Below are positions 30,770 to 39,383 of a DNA stretch of 39,383 nt, piece by piece (the first letter of the stretch is position 1; each line of letters begins with the position of its first letter). The notes below the pieces were generated by a model. The model had not been told where the DNA came from, did no database searches, and saw only the letters and a program-made list of their open reading frames with translations. Source of the DNA: Dicyema japonicum (taxonomy: Eukaryota; Dicyemida; Rhombozoa; Dicyemidae); contig RDEW01000149.1 of assembly GCA_011109175.1 (NCBI GenBank), positions 1 to 39,383 on the forward strand. The letters run 5' to 3'. Position numbers and translations under genes: made by a program.

Positions 30770-32095
30770 GAATTATTATTATTTAAGTGCTTCACGAGAG
30801 CCATACTAATTATAGCTCTGCATGAGTAGCAAAAGAAACAAGGTTAGATATCATCCTTTTTTATGCTCCCCTGTTCCTAGCCAAGGCTCTCATGTTGTCC
30901 TGGTCGTCGGCATATTTTAGATTTCTTTTGATATTGACTTTTTGTGAAACTATAAAACTATTGGCAGTTTTATGATTTCTTTTAAACTTTTCGCAAGCTC
31001 AGGAACATCTGGATGAATAGCCTTCAGGTGCATTTTACTATTCTCCCTTTTGCCAAGACATGCCTCAGCAGCTTTGTTGATGGTGTCCTTTGTGCGTTTA
31101 CAGGCGTCTTCTAACGAGGTATCCACCAATATGTCCTGCATATGAGTGAATGTATTGTTGATATCTCTCAGTAGTCTCCGGTTGGGAAATCAGCCTTTCA
31201 GTCGCAAAGTCGCCTCTGACTTTCTAAAATTCGTGATTTTTGTCATTCTTGTATTTGATGGCATGTTTTTTCAGAGTGAAGGTCGCATAACCATTTTGTG
31301 GTCGCTGACAGTCGTCGAGCCTTCATATGAACGTACGTTTACTAGGTGTTTGTCTTTAGCCCGCATATGACATAATCTATTTGGTTGTATATTGGGACCT
31401 GCTTTCCCTTTGAGTTACTTCGCTTCCCCATCCACATAGTTTGTGGCAGGATGCGTAAATGCAGTGTTGCACAGGAAAAGGTTGTTTGCCATACAAAAGT
31501 GACCAAGTATTGTCCCGGGTAGGTTTCTTATTCCACGTCCATGTTCTCCCAAGAAAACATCATCCGGGTTATTCTTCATCCCGATTTTCGCTTTCAAATC
31601 TCCAGCAATGAGTATTAGTGATAACGACTCATATTCTTTGTACGTCCGTAACAGTGTTGAATAGAAGTCGTCTAGTTCTGTCGGATCTTTCGCTACTCTC
31701 CCGCTGTGTGGGGCATAAACATTTATAATTGTCAGAAAGCTCTTCGAAGGAAATAAGTCGTTTAGCCGGATTTGTATAACACAGATCCTGTCATTCACAC
31801 TCCATATACGGTGGACTGCACTTGTCAACTTTGAGTGGATGGCAAATCCAAGTCCATAATATTTTGAGTCGCTCGGTAGACATATTATTCGATATTCGCC
31901 ATAGATCTCATCAAGGCTACAAGTAACTTTCGTCTCTTGTAGGCACCCAATAGATACGTAGTATCTCTCCAGCTCGTCACAGAGAATCTTTCTCCACCAG
32001 GTCGTAGATAAGCCTCTAGCATTGAACGGAGCTTTAGAAGAGATGCATTACCTTTGTACCCCCTTGCTTTTTAGACATTTTCCTCAACTGTTATC
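30770..32095 (-). mobile_element. RTE-like LINE fragment: endonuclease plus 3' terminus
   Basis: The minus strand carries the endonuclease (31415-32060: CLQETKVTC, YYGLGFAIHSK-like, RIWSVNDRICVIQIRLNDLF, LTIINVYAPHSGRVAKDPTE, LILIAGDLKAKIG, LFLCNTAFTHPA). A linker remnant follows at 30950-31141 (TKDTINKAAEACLGKREN). The RT is missing. The last bases, GCTCTCGTGAAGCACTTAAATAATAATAATTC on the minus strand near 30770-30810, match the 3' end of the 12-15 kb element, so this copy too has its centre deleted. In the GDLKAK motif the Asn is replaced by Lys. Confidence 0.75.
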
Positions 32096-32202
32096 CAATC
32101 ACCTCAACACGAGTGAATAATTGATGGTAAAATGGAGAGATTATTATTATATATAAAAACATAAATATTAAATACATTGAAAGTAACATATTTATTGGTT
32201 CC

Positions 32203-33571
32203 CATTCAAAATGGCCTCCAATTAATTTTTTCAGGTTTTGGATACACTCAATCCCATAAATGTTGACCAATTCCCATAAATGTTGACCCAATTCCCATAA
32301 ATGTTGTCTTCCATTGATGTCCATTATATATATAAATAATACACAAGTAAATCTATATTTTAAAATTTTAATTTTTAGATTTGTTATCAACTAATACAGA
32401 TATGAGAAGTCGCAAGGTTTTTCTGAACGAAAGTCTATTTATCACTTCGATCAGTAAAAAGAGTTTGAATAGGTGTATACAAAAGTGTTACAACATTTAT
32501 TTACCCCCTTATTCAACTGACTTGAAACCCAATTGAAAACTTTTTTTCTTGTGTGAAATCTCGCCTAAATGTAATTAGACCAAGAGTAACTGTAAGAGGA
32601 GAATTGCTAACAACTATCGATTTGTTATGAGTGGTCTCGAAACCGAGAATTTGTCCTCATATTACATTTTTTGGAAAGGGTAAATGGAATTAATAACAGA
32701 TTAATTGAATAAAATACTTTTTTCCTAAATTATTTATTAGTATAATATATATAACTTGGACATCATTTATGGGAATTGGACAACATTTATGGGAATTGGG
32801 TCAACATTTATGGGATTCAGTGTAAGTTCATCAATAAACATCACGAGATATTTTAGCAAGGTCCTCGACATCTTTAGGTAAAAAAGTCATCTTTTTTAAA
32901 TCTTATAAAAATTAATTTTAAGGGGTCTTAAATAAATGTTATTAGAATACATATTCTACTAAATTGAATATATATTCTATCGGATCCATTTTAAGTAACA
33001 TTTGTTCTTAAACAAATCTCAAGATATTCTCAGATAAAGCGATATATTTAGTTTTTCTAAGAATTTTTTCTCCATTTTGTGATCTTAATAATTTTATCAT
33101 TATGCCTTCTTCTTTTATTAATTTCTTTCAAAATTTCTTGGAGTCTTGTTTAGTGTCCAAATGTTTGGTTAACGAGAAACGGCATGCAATAGTGAATCAA
33201 TTGATTAATTAAATTATTCAAAAGTTTTATTATAAAAGAAATTAAAAGAGATAATAACTCATTAAATTTAGTTATAATAAATATAATTAATTTTTATTCT
33301 GGAGTCACTTAGTATCTAAAAATCATAGGGTTTGGAGGACCTTGGTAAATGTTCCACTTACCCATAAAACCCGTTAAAATCAATTTTTATAAGATTAAAA
33401 AAAGATGAATTTTTTACCTAAAAATGTCGAGGACCTTGTTAAAATCAATTTTTATAAGATTTAAAAAAGATGACTTTTTAACCTAAAGATGTCGTTTAGC
33501 TAAAATCTCGTGATGTTTATTGATGAACTTATCCAAAACCTGAAAAAATTAATTGGAGGCTATTTTGAATG
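32203..33571. mobile_element. Non-autonomous TIR element (CATTCAAAATGGCCTCC type)
   Basis: The 42-bp left arm 32203-32244 and right arm 33530-33571 are perfect inverted copies except one base. The right arm continues inward as AAGTTCATCAATAAACATCA..., and the same inner sequence resumes on the left at 32824 after an inserted element. The inner arms extend over 100 bases and include two copies of a GGTCCTCGACATCTTTAGG-like unit. No coding potential. ATTTATT just outside both ends may be a target-site duplication. Confidence 0.75.
32245..32822. mobile_element. TA-flanked MITE with iterated CCCATAAATGTTG motifs
   Basis: The ends CACTCAATCCCATAAATGTT and AACATTTATGGGATTCAGTG are inverted repeats. 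Each arm holds three copies of CCCATAAATGTTG spaced about 18 bases apart. TA lies directly outside both ends (32243-32244 and 32823-32824). Removing the insert restores the outer element's left TIR exactly as on its right side. TA duplication suggests a Tc1/mariner-mobilised MITE. Confidence 0.8.
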
Positions 33572-34149
33572 GACACGTATTTATTCCCTTCACAATCCTA
33601 AAGGCATCCAATTTTTTTAGTTCCAAATTTTTTTAGTTCGGATTTATGAGGGTTTACTGTATATTCCGTCTGGACCTTTTGAGTGGGAGTCAGCAAGAAC
33701 ATAAAAACCAAAAAGTAGAACTATGATCCGTTAATGAATCGGATGCATCGGGGAATTTAATGCAGATATGAGAAAAGGTACCCGTGTTGTAGCTGTCCAG
33801 GAAGTTTCCACGTTAATAACCTTCTCGTAGAGAAAACTGTAACAAACCTATCTTCTGACTTTGAGTGTTTTGATTTTATCCAAAAATCTATTAGAATTTT
33901 AGAAATTATAAAGTTTTAACTCTTTTACAAAAAATGCTGCCTTGGTAGATATTAAGATATCATTCAAAAACCTCCTAGGTAATTGATTTTTAGATAAATA
34001 CATTAAACTTCACTACCTTTATCCATTCTACCAACTTCTCTTCAAAGTTTTTGAAACTTTGGTTTATGTGCAGCTTTAAAAGACGGCTAATATTTTTTTT
34101 TAATCTTGGGACGCAACTTGCATAGACACGTTCTCAAGCACGAACATTT

Positions 34150-34441
34150 TTAAATCGGTTCTGACACCTGAAGCAGCTGCTTCGACTGCGGAGAACCTAA
34201 AAATCAAAAAATATTCTTGCCTCGGGGATCGCAACCGATTTACTCCTGTTGCGACCGAATCATCGGGAGCCGTTGGTCCAATGACGGCTGGGTTCTTGCG
34301 ATAACTCGGAGGATTGCTTGCCAGAAAGAAAAGGGATCAACGAGAAGAATTATGGCTAAGACAAAAAATAGGAATAGGCATACTCCGAGGGAACTCGTTC
34401 GCAATCCACGCAGTAGGCTTCCTCAACTGACATTTGTTTAA
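34150..34441 (+). mobile_element. RT family C-terminus, copy with one internal stop
   Basis: The plus strand reads STAENLKIKKYSCLGDRNRF, TPVATESSGAVGPMTAGFLR, a stop, LGGLLARKKRDQREELWLRQ, KIGIGILRGNSFAI, and ends in VGFLN-stop at 34441. It aligns residue for residue with 23010-23330. One stop codon breaks an otherwise open frame, so the copy is fairly recent. Confidence 0.65.
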
Positions 34442-34507
34442 TTGTTAAAAAAAAAACCTTCTGAAAAAAAATCACTGAAGAAAACCTCAATGAATATTTG
34501 AACAATA

Positions 34508-34745
34508 TTAACAGATAAATATTTTTAAAACAATTTTTAAATTACATTTAAGAATCACAGTTGCAGGAACATTTCCATACACTGATCCAGTGAAATTAGG
34601 TTGATTGAAAGATCCTTCTTGATGCCATCCTGTCTGTTGAGAATAGAAGATTACATAATAATTAAAGAATGAAGAGAAAGAATCGACCAAGGACGAGAAT
34701 TTGGAAAATCTGTTTTTGTCGACCTCTTTAATTATTTAGAAATGT
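34508..34745 (-). other. Possible exon pair with a 21-nt intron, unrecognised
   Basis: The minus strand reads KEVDKNRFSKFSSLVDSFSS, FFNYY, then GTAATCTTCTATTCTCAACAG (21 nt, GT..AG) and TGWHQEGSFNQPNFTGSVYG, NVPATVILKC. Reading frame and intron size fit the host genes here, but I cannot find a start upstream or an exit downstream. The piece sits just beyond an RT fragment and may be the remnant of a broken gene. Low confidence. Confidence 0.3.
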
Positions 34746-35315
34746 ATAGCTAAGTTGTTAACCATTTTTACCTATAATTCCAAAAGCGTAACGTTATTCC
34801 TTACGTGATCATTTGTTGAACATCTTCTATACACTCTCTGGAATATCAAAATATCAACGTTCCGTTACTCTGATAATCCTTTTTTTGGATATTCTTGATT
34901 TTCTTCATATTTTTCCAAGATATGGATGGTCCCCACGAGTCACATCCATATAATAAACATTGCTCGATGTACTGTTTGTACACGTTCATCATACTGGGTG
35001 ATTACCACTCTTCCATATTCCTGATTAACTTTTCAATTTGATATATTATATTAAAATATATTAGCATAAAAAAGAATAACGACCTGTGAAATTTAAAAGA
35101 TCTAAATTTATTTGTGTATATTAATGTTAAAATAATAATTTGAAATCTATACGGAGTCGTGACAAAATGAACTGGTCTCTAGTTAAAAGAATATATTTGG
35201 ATGTGAGCCAAGAAACTGACATTTCATAGCTGCGATTATTTAATCAATTAGTGAATATTTTAATCAATTAAACCAGTGACCCAATTTAAACAATTAAGAA
35301 TCATAATTAGTTTTA

Positions 35316-36637
35316 CTAAATGAATGGTTCGGTGAAGAATGATTTTTTACGAGATTTCATTTTCAAATAAATATTAGCAATGATGACAGTAAGCTGTATA
35401 AATACCACCAATGACAACACTAGTGCGACAACTCCACACACGATTCCAATTATTTGATGTTTCGTCAGTTTTTTAACGGATTTACTTTCAGACGATAATA
35501 GTTCTTTAAAACTTATTTTATCTAAATTTATTCAGTTTACTAACCATCTGTAATATTATGATGTTTAATCGTGGTTTTTTGCTCTTTACTCTCAGAAGAT
35601 GATTGTGTTTCAAAGCATCCTTCATCTAAAATTTAGTCTGATTTATTACCATCTCCAATAAATTCAAAAATCAAATCATCACGGAAAAATTGTAATTTTA
35701 AAGATGAAATTTCGATAGACACATTTTTATAGTTTTGTGAGATGGATCCACAGTGATTATATCCGCCCATTTTACTTTGTTTAAATTGCTTTTTAAGTGA
35801 AACACATTTTTTTAATTTATATCCAACACAAACAGAAAATCTATTAATACGATATTCATTCCAAAATTGTTTATATGCCGTAATATATATTGTAGAATGA
35901 TCAGCATGCAATATATATTTATTGTCACTATAATTATGTTTTAAGACATTATAGTGATAATCACTGAAATGTTCATCTGTTATCTAATTATCATTGAAAC
36001 CGTGTACAATATTTTTATTGTCAATATATGATATTTTGATATTTCCACTTAATACTGCTCGGATTCTATCTTGGTTAAATAAAAACCAAATAGGTGTATT
36101 TGGGTCATTATTTGGGTTACATTCATTAGCTAAATAAATTTTAATAAAAACCTTTTCCAGTAAATAATAAAAATAACCTTTATCATGATATTGCAACTTG
36201 ATTGAATAAATTTTAACAGATATACTATTCGAAAAGCTAATATGAGCATAACCACATCGGTAGTAATCCCCATATTTAGTTTTAGGAATCTTTGTGATAT
36301 TAGTATATCGCTTGCCAGCTTAAGTAAAACAAAAAACGTACCATAATCAATTTCTGTTACTAAGTCAATAGTATAAAACTCATTGTAGAAATATGGAATA
36401 AGTTTAAATTTTATGCTAGTGAAAGAAAACAAATCCGCACCATTTGTTTCCCATACATCTATATGTTTTGCGTATTTTAACTTTGATAAACTATATTCCT
36501 AAAGTTAACAAAATAAATACTTGAGAAGGATTCTTATAAACTACATATGAATCAATTAATATATATCTCTTATCACATTTTATTTTGACTATTTTGCTAA
36601 ACAGAATAATTATGATATAATGAATAGTTCTGATCAT
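35316..36637 (-). CDS. LAMP-like type I membrane glycoprotein, six exons
   Basis: Exons (minus): 36637-36521, 36498-36342, 36318-36001, 35976-35650, 35625-35545, 35521-35316. Introns of 22, 23, 24, 24 and 23 nt, all GT..AG; spliced length 1206 nt, exactly 402 codons. The N-terminus MIRTIHYIIIILFSKIVK looks like a signal peptide. Domain 1 has YGDYYRCGYAHISF, VKIYSIKLQ and a partner Cys (C113, C158). Domain 2 has GGYNHCGSISQ, VSIEISSLKLQFF and DDEGCFE. Each mimics the LAMP pattern YxC..., VxxxxxxxQ(A/P)F, ...xxC. A Ser/Lys/Glu-rich stalk precedes a transmembrane helix (about 357-386, starting IIGIVCGVVALV) and a 15-residue basic tail KMKSRKKSFFTEPFI. Candidate N-glycosylation sites are NIT and NVS. 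LAMPs line lysosomes; the tail lacks the GYxxΦ signal of vertebrate LAMPs, so the location is inferred. Confidence 0.7.
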
Positions 36638-37425
36638 GTAATCTTAATTTTATTAGGTCAAATTTTATTTTATTTAAATTTTTATCTTAATTGTTTAATA
36701 TTATTATAAATTAAATATCTATGATAAAGGATAATTCATTACCATTTTTTATAAAATTATCTTTAATAATTGAAATATAGTTATCATTATCAATTTCTCT
36801 CCTTAACTATTCCTCCATTACTCGACAACGTGAGAATTTTGAACAATAATTCCAGCTTCATTACTATGCGGCTCCGAATCCTATCGTTTCTACTAATCAG
36901 TTATATAAGTCTGCAAAACACGTAAATTTGAGAAAAACCCAAGTTCTTTAAATTTTTATTAATGAGTAACGATGGGATTTAGAAAAACTGTGGTGCTATG
37001 AAAGAACATTACAAAAACCTCTCATTCTTGTCGAGGTCTCTTAATTGATGGTTTAACTCATTTTTTCTTGATGTTTCCTTTTTCGATGTTAGATAATAAT
37101 AATGTTGTTAGTGCTTTCACTCACGATTGGCTGTGAGTTATATTCCTACACTTCCACCTACATTAACAAGGATTCCTTTCTGTTTTTTGCTTTCTCTGAT
37201 TGTTAAGCATCAATTTGGATCCACGTGAATCGAAAAACACCCAGTTTTACTAGGGCTTCTAAAAAAAGATCGCTAGCTTTCTTACTACAGTGGATTGGTT
37301 TGCTCATTGGCAGATATTGAGTGACTTTTCCCGATTTGGTTACATATCACCTGTCAAACAACCTGTCACCTGTCATTTAATCAATATTAATTTTTTATGA
37401 TAACAATTATACTGGGCTAATTTGA
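36638..37425. other. Intergenic, no gene seen
   Basis: AT-rich DNA upstream of the LAMP-like gene. A small cluster of ACCTGTCA repeats lies at about 37350-37377. No supported coding frame. Confidence 0.4.
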
Positions 37426-37439
37426 AGAAAGAGCATAGA

Positions 37440-37960
37440 GTAAAAGGTTATATAGACGATGCCCTGACTGCGCGGCTATTCCCTTTCAGGATCGCGAGCG
37501 AGATTCGCTTGAATAGTCAGCTGCGCTCACAAGGTTTTTTCGTGCAACGATCTGATTTCCTAGACGACTCAAGAATTTCAGCGTCTCAGATGCAAGGGGA
37601 CTAGAAGTCTCAACGGCGAGTGGAAAAAACAAAAATAATTGGGTAAGACAGCGTACTATTCTCGTTTGTGTCAGAACAGGCTCAGAGGCACTCTAGAGTA
37701 GGTTGCAACAGGCAAATGTGTCGTTACAGGTAACGTCCCAGACAAATTGTTTTTTGGCTTCAAAAGGAAGGATTCTAATCTCATCTGGTTTCCCGTTTCG
37801 TCTGCAAAGGCCGACAGTTTCGAGCATGGAGAAATGTCTAGCGGCGTCAAAAGCTTGCCTAACGAGTTCGTTCATGGCCATGTGTCTGAGAAATATGCCA
37901 GCACTTTTACTGCAGGAGAGAGGGTGTAAACCAAAACAATCAATCTTGTCTCCGCATCGG
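37440..37960 (-). mobile_element. RT family C-terminal fragment
   Basis: The minus strand reads HMAMNELVRQAFDAARHFSM, LETVGLCRRNGKPDEIRILP and FVWDVTCNDTFA (37690-37885). After breaks come FPLAVETSSPLASETLKFLS, RLGNQIVARKN and LFKRISLAILKGNSRAVRAS near 37440-37660. This matches the 6.2-6.7 kb fragment in its first half and the 23.0 and 34.2 kb C-termini in its second half, thereby linking those pieces into one protein family. Pseudogene. Confidence 0.65.
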
Positions 37961-39383
37961 AACTGATGTAGAAAACAGACTATTAATCACAGACGCAATG
38001 AGATCCCAATACAGACGCGTCCATCATCCAGGAAGGTACCCAGAAACATGCATGAAAAATGTCATTAAATTTCGCGCGACTTTATTCCCAAATTTAATTT
38101 GCAGATTAAGACCGTATTTCGAATGGACGCCAATCACTTTAGGCACAAAACGATCATCCATATTCTAATTGACAAATAAACATAATCTCAAATCCCTCAT
38201 TTGGTACATCATTTTTTATAAATAATAAATATCGATTTTTATCGGAAGGTTTTTAACAGATCTTCAACAAAATTAAAATGTGGGCACCATTAGTGTCCTA
38301 GATCAACGATTTACTTTTTTGAAACCATATGGGAACAGAGTGCAATGTCCAGCAAGGTTCGCTGATCTGAGTTCCTACTTGTCTTGGAAGGATCATTTAT
38401 GATTGTCAGTTGATCCGTTCAGTATTGCTCCAGATGGCACATAAGTCTCAGTTGGATGCGTTTGTGACTTTTTACTAGATTTTTTATGGTGGAAATACAA
38501 CTTGTGTATGCGTTTCAGTCGATAAAGTGAAAAAATATAATGCTAAAAGATGATCAAAATCTTTGATAGAAGAGAGAGGCAAAGAGACGTAAAAGGATTA
38601 GTATCACATTACTCATAAAGAGCTTTTGCAAACAGTAGTAGTTGGGCTAAAAGAATGATATATTTATGTGATGATTTAAAGTTAATCCTTACTTTGTAAA
38701 ATTAAAGTGGATAGAAAGTTTGCTCCTAAGTATGTCCTTTGGGGCACAATGTACGAGTATTTTTTGTGCACTAACGGGAAAGAAGATAATACTAAGAGTT
38801 GTTTAAATCTTTACTGAAGGTGAGAAAGCAAAGAGACGTAAGAGGATTAAAATTTCTCTTTTAGCAATAACATGAATAACAAATAATAAACCTAAACAAA
38901 TATTTAACGCTCATATTTTTTTGTTTTATTAACATCAATTATTATGGTTAATAGAAATTTGGTGCCAAAGTTAGTGTGGTGCTATTTAGCTACATGAATT
39001 GAAGAATATTTTGTTGATTCTTCTCTTCTTCCTTTTTGGTCCATGGAGCTTGAATTGTTAGCGTGCGTCGTTCGGTTCACCATCACTGGTGTTGCCAGAT
39101 ATAATCCTAAATTATATCCAAAAAGGACCATTAGTCAACAACCATCCAAAAGAGTTCCCTCTGGACGGCACTTCCCTCAAGACCGAGCATTCTAAGACTG
39201 TTGCGGGATCACCTTAGTTTTTTCATTCTGGCATTGACGGTGTTTTTTGGTTTAATGAATTTAAAATTTAAAAAAAATAAAAGTTTAATAGAACAATGGA
39301 GTAAATGGTGAATAAAAAAGCATTCCAAATAAACAATATTTTATCAGAAAGTTTTTGGCAATGTTTAATTCCCTTTAGTTACA
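37961..39383. other. No gene; short repeat GCAAAGAGACGTAA(A/G)AGGATTA
   Basis: No coding frame that I can support. The 22-base motif occurs at about 38579-38600 and 38827-38848 in direct orientation, each followed by AT-rich sequence; the flanks are otherwise different. A GC-richer stretch near 39130-39215 resembles transposon untranslated sequence but I cannot name it. Confidence 0.4.

Larger units (their letters stand above)
29455..33658 (+). mobile_element. pogo/Tigger-type DNA transposon with nested insertions
   Basis: The left terminus CAGTAGACACTCATTATTTC (29455-29474, preceded by TA) is matched at the right by GATTTATGAGGGTTTACTG (about 33640-33658, followed by TA), whose inverse is CAGTAAACCCTCATAAATC. 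A decayed DDE transposase lies inside on the plus strand. The interior is interrupted by a minus-strand RTE fragment (30770-32095) and by a TIR element (32203-33571) that itself contains another (32245-32822). TA at both ends fits the Tc1/mariner superfamily target. Confidence 0.65.

Noticed and set aside
32250-32320. Three regular copies of CCCATAAATGTTG look like a small CRISPR-like array.
   Set aside because: Spacers are only a few bases and nearly identical, and the motif recurs inverted at the other end of a TA-flanked element, so these are transposon arms.
1-39383. Bacterial or viral origin of the window.
   Set aside because: Spliceosomal micro-introns, centrin, CBP20 and abundant animal-type LINE, hAT and Tigger remnants show a eukaryotic nuclear genome.

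Overview
The window is eukaryotic nuclear DNA: AT-rich, repeat-loaded, with a few compact protein genes that carry extraordinarily short spliceosomal introns. I could reconstruct five host genes. Centrin and the cap-binding protein CBP20 are recognised firmly. A LAMP-like membrane protein, a secreted cysteine-rich protein whose modules resemble the PCSK9 C-terminal region, and an orphan gene are less certain. Together they need 26 GT..AG introns of only 21-28 nt, and in every gene the spliced reading frame closes exactly. Introns this small with metazoan-type genes and metazoan transposons fit best a dicyemid mesozoan (cephalopod kidney parasite), whose introns are known to average about 26 nt. 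That assignment is inference; other lineages with tiny introns are not excluded.

Layout. 1-8,200: remnants of non-LTR retrotransposons. They include an almost complete minus-strand CR1-like LINE (about 880-3,870) that begins with a canonical 2A ribosome-skipping motif, and a degenerate plus-strand BovB/RTE-type element (4,080-5,320). 8,449-9,131: orphan four-exon gene (minus). 9,395-11,791: a unit bounded by terminal inverted repeats and TAATA target-site repeats, with internal direct repeats and a 5'-truncated LINE inside. 12,010-15,050: nearly complete minus-strand RTE-like LINE. 15,041-16,707: RT and hAT transposase fragments, including a hAT terminus. 17,504-19,802: 15-exon secreted cysteine-rich gene, with a 97-bp assembly duplication around an N. 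21,440-23,340: an internally deleted RTE copy, a zinc-knuckle LINE ORF1, and the C-terminus of another RT. 23,746-24,297: centrin. 24,385-28,255: decayed LINEs. 28,337-28,828: CBP20. 29,455-33,659: a pogo/Tigger DNA transposon containing an RTE fragment and two nested TIR elements. 35,316-36,637: LAMP-like gene (minus). 37,440-37,960: another RT fragment. The rest is AT-rich sequence with no gene I can support.

The host genes do not form a pathway. Centrin belongs to centrioles and basal bodies, and CBP20 to the nuclear cap-binding complex. The LAMP-like and PCSK9-module-like proteins would act in the secretory/endolysosomal system. About half the window is transposon-derived. All repeats, frames and motifs were read by eye; family names rest on recognised motifs, not on database searches.
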